From positions 1 to 64,000 of the forward strand of contig JABLXH010000010.1 of NCBI GenBank assembly GCA_013178155.1: a DNA stretch of 64,000 nt, given 5' to 3'. A model generated the notes under the pieces. The model saw only the letters and a list, made by a program, of their open reading frames with translations. It was not told the DNA's origin and did no database searches. Below are positions 47,760-57,095 of the stretch, in pieces (the first letter of the stretch is position 1; each line of letters opens with the position of its first letter). Origin of the DNA: Armatimonadota bacterium. GTDB lineage: Bacteria; Armatimonadota; Zipacnadia; Zipacnadales; UBA11051. The position numbers and the translations under genes were made by a program.

Positions 47760-48872
47760 TCAGAGTATCTGCATCGGCATCAGGACATACAGGTAAGTGT
47801 CATCGCCCACCGGCTTGATCGCGCCGCTGTTCAGCGGACCCGAGAGCTCCATCACCACTTCGGTCGTGTTCACCGCGTCCAGCATGTCCAGCAGGTACCG
47901 TGCGTTGAAGGCGATCTCAGCGTCGTCTCCCTCCAACGTCACGGGGATGGATTCCTCAGCGTGTCCGACATCCTGGCTGCTGGCGGTGATCTTCAGCGTC
48001 CCGCCCTCAGTCTTGAGAACCACGCGGTTGGCATCCTCCCGTGCCACGATGAGCGCGCGGTGGAGGGCCGCGGACAACTCCTTGATGTTGGCGATGATCC
48101 GCCGCTCATAAGACGCCGGGATGACCTTGGCATAGTTGACGAACTGGCCCTCAATCAGGCGGGAACCGAGCGTCACCTTCCCCAGCCGAAACTCAACCTG
48201 ACTGTCGCCGATCGCCACCTGCACTGGGTCAGGGGAGTCCCCGTCCAGGATGCGGGCCAGCTCCGTCAGCGCTCGGCGTGAGACGATCGCTGACCGCGTC
48301 ACATCGCCCACGCCTTCAAGCGGCGCCGTCTGCAGAGCCAGCCGGTAGGTGTCGGTGGCCACGACCTCAAGTCGTTCCTCGGCAATGCGGAACAGGGCGC
48401 CGGTCAGGATCGGGCGCGTCTCGTCGCGGGAGGTGGCAAAGACCGTCCGCGCCAGGATGGTCTCCAACTGCCCCTGAGGCATCTCAAAGCGCACGGCCTG
48501 CTCCAGCGGCGGCAGCATCGTGAAGTCGGCCGCCGACAGCCCCCGGATCTCGTACCGGGACCGACCACAACGGATGTTCATCCCGTGGGTCTCGTCTGCC
48601 TCCAGGGCGACTTCCTCGTTCGGCAGGGCGGAAGCCACCTCCGACAGGATCCGGGCCGGCACTGTGGTGGCCCCTTCCTCCAGCACATTGGCCTCCAGCA
48701 AGGCCTCCAGACTGAGGTACTCCAGGTCCGTCGCCACCAGCCGCAACTCCCGCCCACGGCCCTCCAGGTATACGTTATTCTGTACTGGCTGCGTGCTGCG
48801 ACCTGAGACACCGCGCGAGACGATTTGCACGCCCTCCAGCAGGGCGTGCTGCGGACAAGCTAACTTCAACAT
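47760..48872 (-). CDS. dnaN: DNA polymerase III beta sliding clamp
   Basis: MLKLACPQHALLEGVQIVSRGVSGRSTQPVQNNVYLEGRGRELRLVATDLEYLS...; ends TYLYVLMPMQIL. Confidence 0.97.
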   Translation of the reverse strand: MLKLACPQHALLEGVQIVSRGVSGRSTQPVQNNVYLEGRGRELRLVATDLEYLSLEALLEANVLEEGATTVPARILSEVASALPNEEVALEADETHGMNIRCGRSRYEIRGLSAADFTMLPPLEQAVRFEMPQGQLETILARTVFATSRDETRPILTGALFRIAEERLEVVATDTYRLALQTAPLEGVGDVTRSAIVSRRALTELARILDGDSPDPVQVAIGDSQVEFRLGKVTLGSRLIEGQFVNYAKVIPASYERRIIANIKELSAALHRALIVAREDANRVVLKTEGGTLKITASSQDVGHAEESIPVTLEGDDAEIAFNARYLLDMLDAVNTTEVVMELSGPLNSGAIKPVGDDTYLYVLMPMQIL

Positions 48873-48987
48873 GCCTGCGAGACCTCCCTTGGGCCTGCCT
48901 CAGACTTCACAGGCGCAATCCTCCACCCTTCGGCGCCGAGCGCCGAGGCCATTCCCCACTGGCGGTACGGACTTCGGTCGTATGAGG

Positions 48988-49017
48988 ATTGTACAAGACC
49001 CCAAACTGGCCTGTCCA
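48988..49017 (-). promoter_or_regulatory. Candidate dnaN promoter
   Basis: Minus strand TGGACA-N18-TACAAT, within nested inverted repeats (ACTGG-CCTGT-CCAGT; GTACAA...TTGTAC). Confidence 0.4.
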
Positions 49018-49065
49018 GTGCAGTTTTGTACAGGTTCTAATGCTACTTCCTTACAAGAGTCTAAA

Positions 49066-49095
49066 TAGCAGTAGTAGTAGTAGGGCCGTGGAAAA
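49066..49095 (-). other. Candidate origin unwinding element: DnaA-box-like 9-mer, GC spacer, DnaA-trio-like tract
   Basis: Minus strand TTTTCCACG-GCC-CTACTACTACTACTGCTA, in the dnaA-dnaN intergenic region. Confidence 0.5.
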
Positions 49096-49274
49096 CGGGG
49101 AAAAGCCCCTTCGGCCCAACGCGCTCAGGGCTTTGCGCTGTGGAACGATCTCAAGAGAACCTGTCCTGACTCCTCACACTTCCCACACTCACCGCGAGTC
49201 CTCACAATCCGCGGCTGTTTCTCCGCCATTGCTCTTGAGGCTTTCCACAGACGCTTGCCTGCCTCAACAGCGCA

Positions 49275-49296
49275 GGCCCGACCCCAGGGTCGGGCC
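49275..49296 (-). terminator. Perfect hairpin downstream of dnaA
   Basis: GGCCCGACCC-CA-GGGTCGGGCC. No T tract. Confidence 0.4.
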
Positions 49297-49342
49297 CGCC
49301 ATCCGGCCGCAGAAGCGCTGCGCTGGGTCCCTCCCCACCGCC

Positions 49343-50722
49343 TCAGTGGTCGCGCAGCGCCGACTTCATGTCGTTCATGAGCCACAGGACCTTCTCGTCC
49401 TCCGCCACCATCTCGCTCACTTTGTTATACGCATATAGAATAGTGGAATGATCGCGGCCACCAAAGAAGCTCCCGATGTCGGAGAGCGAGTTGTCCGTCA
49501 GCTCGCGACACAGGTAGACCGCAACCTGGCGGGCCCACGCGATATCCTTGCTGCGCTTGGGGCCCACGAGATCGGCCAGGGGACAGTTGAAGCGCTCGCT
49601 GACATACTCCACGATCTCCTTGAGAGTCAGGCGATGCTCACTGGGGCTGGTGGAGTAGTCGGCCACGATCTCATCCACGACGGCCAGGCTCAGGGGGCTT
49701 TGGTTGAGTGAGGTATGGGCGCACACCTTCAGCAGGGCGCCCTCCAATACCCGGATGTTGGACTCGATCTTCTTGGCCAGGTACTCCAGAATGTCCCGCG
49801 GGATGTGAATGCCCTCGGCCTCGGCCTTCTTCTCCAGGATCGCCACCCGGGTCTCCACATCAGGACACCGGAGGTCGGCCACGATACCCATCTCCAAGCG
49901 ACTGCGGAGACGATCATTCATCATCTGCAACTGCCGGGGTGGTGCGTCCGAGGCGATGACCACCTGCTTGTCGTTCATGGAAAGGGCATTGAAGGTGTGG
50001 AAGAACTCCTCCTCCGACGCCGGGCCCTCGATGGCGGCGATAAACTGGATGTCATCCACGAGCCACACGTCCACGTAGCGGTAGCGCCGGCGGAACTCAG
50101 CCATCCGGTTGTCACGGATGGCCGAGATGAGCTGGTTGACGAAGTTCTCCGCCGACACATAGACCACTTCCATGTGTCGGTGCTGCTGGCGAATGGAGTG
50201 GCCGATAGCCTGCATCAGGTGGGTCTTCCCGAGGCCTGCCTTGCTGTGGATGAACAGCGGGTTGTAGCTGTGCCCGGGATTGCGGACAACTTGCAGCGCC
50301 GCCGCATGGGCAAACCGGTTGCAGTCTGCCACCACGAAGTTCTCAAAGGTGTAGCGTGGATTCAGCGGCGAGGTCTCAAAGATGTCAAACTCCTGCCTCG
50401 CCGTGGGCATCACTGTGGCCGCAGCTGCCGTGCGCTCCCAAAGATCCAGCGCCGGGCGCGCCGTCTCCATGACCTGCATCCGCAGGTCCACGGGTTCGGC
50501 GATGATCTCCTCGAGACAGGCACTGATCGTGGGACCGTGTCGCTCCTCAAGCATCCGGCGGACAAAATCATTGGGGACGCAGAGCGTGAACGTGCCCCCC
50601 TCAAAGGCTAGCGGCACGGCGGCTTTAAGCACCGCGTCAAAGGTGGCCTGTCCCACGCGCTCCCTGAGCACGGGCAGCACGGTGGACCACAGCTCCTGGC
50701 CGCTGATCGCTGTCTCGGACAT
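49343..50722 (-). CDS. dnaA: Chromosomal replication initiator protein DnaA
   Basis: NPRYTFENFVVADCNRFAHAAALQVV; LFIHSKAGLGKTHLMQAIGH; C-terminal DIGSFFGGRDHSTILYAYNKV. Start trimmed from the ORF track to MSETAISGQELW. Confidence 0.97.
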   Translation of the reverse strand: MSETAISGQELWSTVLPVLRERVGQATFDAVLKAAVPLAFEGGTFTLCVPNDFVRRMLEERHGPTISACLEEIIAEPVDLRMQVMETARPALDLWERTAAAATVMPTARQEFDIFETSPLNPRYTFENFVVADCNRFAHAAALQVVRNPGHSYNPLFIHSKAGLGKTHLMQAIGHSIRQQHRHMEVVYVSAENFVNQLISAIRDNRMAEFRRRYRYVDVWLVDDIQFIAAIEGPASEEEFFHTFNALSMNDKQVVIASDAPPRQLQMMNDRLRSRLEMGIVADLRCPDVETRVAILEKKAEAEGIHIPRDILEYLAKKIESNIRVLEGALLKVCAHTSLNQSPLSLAVVDEIVADYSTSPSEHRLTLKEIVEYVSERFNCPLADLVGPKRSKDIAWARQVAVYLCRELTDNSLSDIGSFFGGRDHSTILYAYNKVSEMVAEDEKVLWLMNDMKSALRDH

Positions 50723-51137
50723 GTACAGGCCCCTTTCCTGAGATGGACGTCCGTGCCGCCTCTTAGCCGACAGCCACAGACACAGCGTCAGTAGGGAAGG
50801 GAACCAGGGGATACGCCGAGGTGGACATGAACCCGCCGGCTGCGAACAATGCCTCGGTCTGCGGATCGTGACCCCACGGCGGCTGCGCCCTGACCGCCGG
50901 ACAACAACACCTGCCGGCCCGCTGAGCCTGCACAACAGCCCAGTGGCCGCCCCCCCGCCGCAGCCCCTCCCATGACCGGTAAGCCCCGGTTCCAGCAAGC
51001 TGCGACGCTCCTGTGACCCTGCAGTCAGGGTCATTGGGACACTCGCGGCCCGAATCCCTTGACAGAATCGTGACCGGAGGAGACTTTACGAACAAAACGT
51101 GAACTTTACGTCAAAAAATCCCTGATGAGGCCCGTCG

Positions 51138-51484
51138 TGTGGATAGTTCTGCGGTGTATAGCGTGGTGATAGCGCGGGCTAAGTCCAACAGTATCAGGCG
51201 CTCAGGAATTTTCCACAGGCTCTCCACAGGTGTGGAAAAATCTGTGTACGCCCTCCCCTGCGACGGCCAGTATAACGCAAGCACAACGCCAGGTCAAAGG
51301 GTATTTCTCTTGACTTATCGGCAAAGTCATGACAATTGTGTCTAAAATGCGTTCGATTGCCGGGCACCCTGCATCCGCCACCGCCTCCCCCCGAGCATTG
51401 GCCCCTCCAGCCCACCTCAGCTTTCAAGAATCCTAACACCGCTTTCCCCAAAACCAGCCCTCAGCACAACAGGCCTGTGGAAAA
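51138..51484. other. oriC: Candidate oriC DnaA-box cluster upstream of dnaA
   Basis: TGTGGATAG (51138), TTTTCCACA (51209), CTCTCCACA (51220), TGTGGAAAA (51231), TGTGGAAAA (51476), in a locally AT-richer region. Confidence 0.6.
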
Positions 51485-51520
51485 GGTTCTTGAATGTCTT
51501 GAAAGCCAGTGCCCAGGACC

Positions 51521-52540
51521 TCAGACCCCGCAGTTTTCGTCGTCGTCTGGTGCGGGCACTATCCTCACCGGCCGCCCGATGGCTGCGGACTCCCGGGCGG
51601 CGCACAGGACCCGCAGCGTGCGGACCATGTCTCGCGCCGTGGCCAGTGGCGGCTGACCGGCCCGAAAGCGCTCCAGGGTGTCCCAGGTATAAGCCGGGTA
51701 GACATCCTCAAAGGCATTGCCCTTGACGTGGTCCGACTGCCCGTTGCGCCAGTTCACCACCATGTCGCCAAGGTCCGGACCGCCCGCATGCAGCGCATCG
51801 CAGTCCAGGGAGAAGTAGCGCTCATAGGTGTTGCTGGGCATGCAGTAGGAGACCTCGCCCACCCCGATCTCACCATCGGCGCCGACCATTGTCAGGCTGG
51901 CGATGTCCTCGATCGCCTCGCCCGACAGGCCGTGGGTCCACCGTGCACTCACCTCGACCACCTCGGTGGTGCACAGGTACAGCATCAGGTCCACCACATG
52001 GGGGCCAAAGTTGAACAGCGGCCCGCCGCCGGCCAGTTCCGGATCCAGCATCCACGGCACACCCCAGGTCCGGTACCGTCCCGGATCACCGGCAAAGAGA
52101 CGATAGTAGTAGTGATAGACCTGCCCCAGCTCTGCCTGGCGCGCCTTGAGCCATTGCACGATGGCGTAGTAGCGCGAAACCAGCGCCACGCTGCAAAACA
52201 GCCCCTCCGTCTCCGCCTTGGTCGCCACCGGTTCCAGGCGCTTCCAGTCCGTCCCCATGGGCTTCTCCATGTGGAAGGGCACGTGGCGGTGGATGAGCCA
52301 CGCGGCCAGGTCGGTCATGTCGCGATGAGGGGCATGGGCAAAGACGAAGTCGGGCTTCGTTTCGGCCAGGCAGCGCTCGTAATCGGTGTAGCGCGGGCAG
52401 TCTACCCGGTCCTTGACGATATCCACCAGCTCCTGGGAGGTGTCAGCGACCGCCACGATCTCCTCGCCCAGGGCATTGAGGGCGTCAATGTACATCAGCG
52501 GGACATGCCAGTGGCTGGCCCCGAGGATCGCGATCTTCAT
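51521..52540 (-). CDS. Gfo/Idh/MocA-family oxidoreductase
   Basis: MKIAILGASHWHVPLMYIDALNALGEEIVAVADTS; LIHRHVPFHMEKPMGTDWKRLEPV. Confidence 0.88.
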   Translation of the reverse strand: MKIAILGASHWHVPLMYIDALNALGEEIVAVADTSQELVDIVKDRVDCPRYTDYERCLAETKPDFVFAHAPHRDMTDLAAWLIHRHVPFHMEKPMGTDWKRLEPVATKAETEGLFCSVALVSRYYAIVQWLKARQAELGQVYHYYYRLFAGDPGRYRTWGVPWMLDPELAGGGPLFNFGPHVVDLMLYLCTTEVVEVSARWTHGLSGEAIEDIASLTMVGADGEIGVGEVSYCMPSNTYERYFSLDCDALHAGGPDLGDMVVNWRNGQSDHVKGNAFEDVYPAYTWDTLERFRAGQPPLATARDMVRTLRVLCAARESAAIGRPVRIVPAPDDDENCGV

Positions 52541-52655
52541 GCTGAGGCAACTCCTTCGGTCAACGGTAAGAAGTGGTCATTCCGCACGAACTCGGCGGAT
52601 TCCTCTTGCGTCAGGACGTCTAGCTGCGCTATAAGAATGGGGTCTGAAAGCCGCT

Positions 52656-52667
52656 GTAAGCGCTTAC
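52656..52667. promoter_or_regulatory. Candidate LacI-family operator
   Basis: Perfect 12-bp palindrome GTAAGCGCTTAC with central CG, in the divergent intergenic region. Confidence 0.5.
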
Positions 52668-52711
52668 TGGGGGCCGTCCGCCGCCAGTGCCCCAACCAGG
52701 AGGATTCCCTC

Positions 52712-54952
52712 GTGCGATCGCCCCTGACGATCTGTGTCTTGACCGCCGGTCTTGTTGGTCATCTCGCCTGGGCCCAACCGCAACCCGATCGCGACGCCGA
52801 CCTCCAGGCGCTGCTGGCGGGCGTCAGCGAGATCGCGGCGCCCGGCTGGCCCGGCTGCCTGGCTGTCTACGGTGACCAGGCCTTCGCCGTGGTCACCGGA
52901 AAGAGCGGGCAGGCGCACACGCCGGTCGTCGCCGCCGCCCACTACGACCGTGGCCGCATTGTGGCGCTGGGACACAATGGCTATTTTGGCCGCCAAGCGC
53001 TCAGCACGGCTGACACTGGTCAGTTTATGGTCAACGCCGTGGGGTGGCTGGCCGCTGGCCGGGGCGCCCGCCAGGATGCGATAAAGGTCGCGGTTCAGGG
53101 TTTGCCGGACTTCCTGGCGCTGCTGCAGGAGAAAGGGATCGCGGCCGAGGACATCGCAGCTCCGGGCTGGACCGCCAGGCTGGAGGGATATGACGTACTC
53201 GTCAGCACCGCGCTGCCCGGCTACGGCCCTGACGAGGTGCGGGCGGTCACCGACTTCGTGCGGCGGGGTGGAGGCCTCCTGTCGGGCGACACACCGTGGG
53301 GCTGGCTCCAGCTCAACCCCGGCAAGAGCCTCACCGCCGACCATGGCGGCAACCAGATCATCGCCCACGCCGGACTGGTGTGGGCCGATGGCGGGCTGGA
53401 CCGCACCGGGCCCCGCGGGTTTGTCACTGACCCACGGCCCAACCGGCTGGTTCATGCCGGCGCGGCTCTCGCGGCGGTGCTGGCCGAGAGCGACAATGCC
53501 CCGCTGAGTAAGGAGGAGTTGGCTCAGGCCACCTGGTCCATCACCCAGGCGGCGCGCGCGGTGCTCCCGGGCGACACCATCATCCTGCCCCGCTTGCGCG
53601 AGCTGCAGCAGCTCCACGTCGCCGAGGCAGTGCCAGGCCCCGACCAGCCCCTGAAGCTCGACCAGCCCCTGTTACGACTGGCCCTGACGCTGCAGATGGA
53701 GCAGATCAAGCAGGCTCCGGTGGACCAGGTAACCGCGCATCCCTCGGCCGCTCTCTTTCCCGGTGCAGTCCCCGCCGAGGCCCCGCGCGTGACCAGGACC
53801 TTGACGATCAACACGGCCGTGCCGGGTTGGCACAGTACAGGCCTTTACGCTGCTCCGGGCGAGGTGGTCACCGTGACTGTCCCCGAGGCCGCGGCCGACC
53901 AGGGTCTGCAGGTGCATATTGGCTGCCATACGGACACTCTCTGGGGCCTGGACACCTGGAAACGCTGTCCGGAGATCGTGCGCTGGTTCAGCCTCACCCA
54001 ACCGGTCACAAGGGCCGCCAACGCCTTTGGTGGTCTCGTGTATGTGGATGTACCCGGAGACTGCCCGCTGGGTGAGGTGACGGTCGAGGTCAGTGGCGCC
54101 GTGGAAGCGCCTTATTTCGTGCTCGGGCGAACCGACCCGCAGCAATGGCGGACCCTGCGCCAGGCGCCCGCGCCCTGGGCCGAATTGCAGGGGTCCAGCG
54201 TGATCCTGACGGTTCCCTCCGCCACCATCCGCAACCTCGACAACCCGGTGCAGCTCATGCAGTTCTGGTCCCACATCGGGGACTCCTGCAATGAGCTGCT
54301 CTCTCGCCCGGTGGCCCGCCCGCGCCCCGAGCGCTATGTGGCCGACGTGCAGATCAGCGCCGGCTACATGCACTCCGGGTACCCGATCATGACCCACCTG
54401 GATGGCGCGGACCTGGCGGTGGACCTGGAGAAGCTGCGCACGCAGGGTAGTTGGGGACACTTCCATGAGATCGGCCACAATCACCAGTCGGGGGACTGGA
54501 CCTTCAGCGGCACCGGTGAGGTCACAGTGAACCTCTTCTCGCTGTATCTCATTGACCGCTGCTGTGGGCTCAAGGACGTCGGCCACCCGGCGATCAAGCC
54601 TGAGGACCGTGAGAAGCGCACCCGCGAGCATCTGGCCGCCGGAGCGCCCTTTGAGAAGTGGCGGTCTGACCCGTTCCTGGCCCTCTACATGTACATGCAG
54701 CTACAGGAGGCCTTCGGTTGGGAGACCTACAAGCGGGTGTTTGCGGAGTACGACGCCCTGCCGGAGGCCGAGCGCCCAAAGACCGACGACGAGAAGCGTG
54801 ACCAGTGGATGGTGCGGTTCTCGCGGGCCGTGGGGCGCAACCTGGGTCCTTTCTTCCAGGCCTGGGGAGTACCCACCTCACAGGCCGCCCGGGACAGCAT
54901 CGCTTCCCTGCCGGTATGGATGCCCGAAGGCTTCCCGCCGGATCAGGGCTGA
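52712..54952 (+). CDS. Secreted M60-like (enhancin-type) metallopeptidase
   Basis: AGGAGG then GTG; signal peptide; HFHEIGHNHQSGDWTFSGTGEVTVNLFSLY (HExxH...E). Confidence 0.85.
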   Translation: MRSPLTICVLTAGLVGHLAWAQPQPDRDADLQALLAGVSEIAAPGWPGCLAVYGDQAFAVVTGKSGQAHTPVVAAAHYDRGRIVALGHNGYFGRQALSTADTGQFMVNAVGWLAAGRGARQDAIKVAVQGLPDFLALLQEKGIAAEDIAAPGWTARLEGYDVLVSTALPGYGPDEVRAVTDFVRRGGGLLSGDTPWGWLQLNPGKSLTADHGGNQIIAHAGLVWADGGLDRTGPRGFVTDPRPNRLVHAGAALAAVLAESDNAPLSKEELAQATWSITQAARAVLPGDTIILPRLRELQQLHVAEAVPGPDQPLKLDQPLLRLALTLQMEQIKQAPVDQVTAHPSAALFPGAVPAEAPRVTRTLTINTAVPGWHSTGLYAAPGEVVTVTVPEAAADQGLQVHIGCHTDTLWGLDTWKRCPEIVRWFSLTQPVTRAANAFGGLVYVDVPGDCPLGEVTVEVSGAVEAPYFVLGRTDPQQWRTLRQAPAPWAELQGSSVILTVPSATIRNLDNPVQLMQFWSHIGDSCNELLSRPVARPRPERYVADVQISAGYMHSGYPIMTHLDGADLAVDLEKLRTQGSWGHFHEIGHNHQSGDWTFSGTGEVTVNLFSLYLIDRCCGLKDVGHPAIKPEDREKRTREHLAAGAPFEKWRSDPFLALYMYMQLQEAFGWETYKRVFAEYDALPEAERPKTDDEKRDQWMVRFSRAVGRNLGPFFQAWGVPTSQAARDSIASLPVWMPEGFPPDQG

Positions 54953-54974
54953 GAGCAGACCGCAGAGCTGAGCA

Positions 54975-55006
54975 AAGCGGGAGGAGCCCTGAGGCTCCTC
55001 CCGCTT
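54975..55006. terminator. Bidirectional terminator-like hairpin
   Basis: AAGCGGGAGGAGCC-CTGA-GGCTCCTCCCGCTT, perfect 14-bp stem between convergent genes. Confidence 0.7.
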
Positions 55007-55033
55007 GTCGTTCTTGCTAGTGACCGAGTGGCT

Positions 55034-56056
55034 CTAGAGGCTGACAACCTTGCCCGTGTTCGCCGACTCGGTCTCGGCCATGCATACGGCCACCGAGTTC
55101 ATGGCTGACTCCGGGGTCACCCGTTCGGAGGCGACGCCCTTCTCCAGGCACTCAAGGAAGTGGACGAACTCACGCTGGTAACCTGTCTCTGCCGGAACCT
55201 GGGGGTACTGGACATCGCCCTCGGCGGGGAAGAACTGCAGCATGGGGTCAGTCGCCAGCGAGAACTGCAGCAGGCCGGCCTCGCCCAGGACCTGGTAGCC
55301 CATCTCAAACGGCACTGTGCCCGGCATGCCCCAGCCGCCCTCGGCCACGCACACGAAATCGGGATAGAGGTACTGGGTGACGGTGTGATCCACCCTGGGC
55401 CCCTCGGTGACCCGGTTGGCGGCGCGCGAGGAGACCGCCGGCGGCATTCCGAAGCAGTCGATGATGAAGTCCACATCGTGGATGTGCAGGTCCAGCAGCG
55501 CGCCACCTGACAGGGCGGTGTTCAGCAGCCACTTGCCTTCCGACCACACCGGCGGCGGAGACAGGCGGGTGAACTTGGCGGACACGATTCGCCCCAGGTG
55601 GCCGCTCTTGACCCAGTTGGCCAGCAACTCGTATTCCGGCCAGAAGCGAATGCACTGGGCGATGAACAGCAGCTTGCCGCTGGCTTTGGCGGCGTCAATC
55701 ATCTTCTGGCACTCGGCCGGGTTCAGGGCCATGGGCTTCTCGCAGATGACATGCTTGCCAGCCTCGAGCGCCTTGACCGTCATCTCGGCATGCAGGTGTG
55801 TCGGGGTGCAGATATCCACACACTCAATGCCGTCGTGCTGCAGCAGATCATCAAAGCTCGTGTAGCGGTTGACGCCCGAGAGGTCGAGCTTCTGGGCCTC
55901 GCCAATGTTGCCGCCCACCGGCTCCACCTGTTCCGCCACCCGCTCCGGCAGCTTGTCGCAGACAGCCAGCAGTTCCACGTTATCCATGGCCTGGTGGATG
56001 GCGAAGTGTTGCTGCCCCATGAAGCCCAGTCCCACAAGTCCCGTACGAACCATCAC
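55034..56056 (-). CDS. Gfo/Idh/MocA-family oxidoreductase
   Basis: VRTGLVGLGFMGQQHFAIHQ...; VKALEAGKHVICEKPMALNPAECQKMIDAA. Confidence 0.92.
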   Translation of the reverse strand: MMVRTGLVGLGFMGQQHFAIHQAMDNVELLAVCDKLPERVAEQVEPVGGNIGEAQKLDLSGVNRYTSFDDLLQHDGIECVDICTPTHLHAEMTVKALEAGKHVICEKPMALNPAECQKMIDAAKASGKLLFIAQCIRFWPEYELLANWVKSGHLGRIVSAKFTRLSPPPVWSEGKWLLNTALSGGALLDLHIHDVDFIIDCFGMPPAVSSRAANRVTEGPRVDHTVTQYLYPDFVCVAEGGWGMPGTVPFEMGYQVLGEAGLLQFSLATDPMLQFFPAEGDVQYPQVPAETGYQREFVHFLECLEKGVASERVTPESAMNSVAVCMAETESANTGKVVSL

Positions 56057-56319
56057 GGCACCTCCTCAATGCAGCCCGGCCGGCCCTGGCGGGCGACCAG
56101 GGGTTCTTTCGTGTAGAGGGCAATTGGCCACGCTCCAGGCCTTCTCCTTCCCTTGCGGTGGCAAAAGCCTGAGCCATTCCTGAGTCTTGTTGCCTGGGTG
56201 TTACCGGCCCGTGACCTGGCCTTTCGGGGGGCGTGCTATCCTGGATGGTGGGAGGGAGGAATACCGGGGAGCGCGGCGAACTGTCGGCCCGGACAGCAGC
56301 GCCGGTCTACGAGCGAGGC

Positions 56320-57069
56320 ATGGGAACTTCCAGTGCGCAGCGCTCCCCCGCGACACCGGAGTGGGAGCGCGTGCGAGAGCTCTATCGTGAGGGCGAAGCG
56401 AACCCGGGAGTCATAGCTTCCCGGGTCGCGTCCGCCTTGGATGCCCGCACCCGGGCCGAGATGGCTGGCCCGGGGGTAGCAACCTGTCTGTCCTCGCTGC
56501 TGCGGGGCTCACGTCGGGTGGCTGAGGCCGGTCTGCCAGCCATCTGGCAAAGCCAGCCGGCGGCCCAGGGCCCGCCGGTTCTGCGGTTGGCCCAGGCCCT
56601 GCGGCAGGAGGCCGAACAGCGCATTGCCCGCAAGGGCTTGGCGTCGCGACCGACAGACCTGGCCCTGAACGCCCTGGGAACGAGCGCCATGGAAGCCGCT
56701 GCGGGCGGCGCACCCGGTGTGCTGGGTCTGAGCGAACCCGAGACAGCGGCCAACTTCGGAGCCTACGCCCGCGAAGGGCGGCTGGGCGATTTGTCCCTGT
56801 GCTTCCTTTCCCACGACTTTGACCACCTGTTCCGCTATTTCGTGAACCGCGACCTCAGTGACTTTATCGGCAGTCCCGCTCTACCCACGGTGGCCCATGG
56901 CTCGCGCTTGCGCGACGCCGTCGCGTTGCACTGCCGGCAACTGGTCCGGCAGGTGCCGGTCGCGGCTCTGGCCCCGCTCCTGGAACAGGCGGCAGCCGAG
57001 GACGCTGACGAGACGCAGGAGCAATTGCAGCAGGTGTTACGGGAGTTGACGGCCGAGGGATTGCGGTAG
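56320..57069 (+). CDS. QatB-like protein (candidate), N-terminus MGTSS
   Basis: MGTSSAQRSPATPEWERVRELYREGEANPGVIASRVASALDARTR...; immediately upstream of a QatC-like gene. Confidence 0.5.
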   Translation: MGTSSAQRSPATPEWERVRELYREGEANPGVIASRVASALDARTRAEMAGPGVATCLSSLLRGSRRVAEAGLPAIWQSQPAAQGPPVLRLAQALRQEAEQRIARKGLASRPTDLALNALGTSAMEAAAGGAPGVLGLSEPETAANFGAYAREGRLGDLSLCFLSHDFDHLFRYFVNRDLSDFIGSPALPTVAHGSRLRDAVALHCRQLVRQVPVAALAPLLEQAAAEDADETQEQLQQVLRELTAEGLR

Positions 57070-57095
57070 ATAACTGCCGCGGGAGGGTAAGCCGC

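Noticed and set aside
49066-49083. Simple TAG microsatellite
   Set aside because: Considered as chance simple repeat, but the adjacent GC block and DnaA-box-like 9-mer in the dnaA-dnaN spacer make an origin element more likely; reported as a candidate only.
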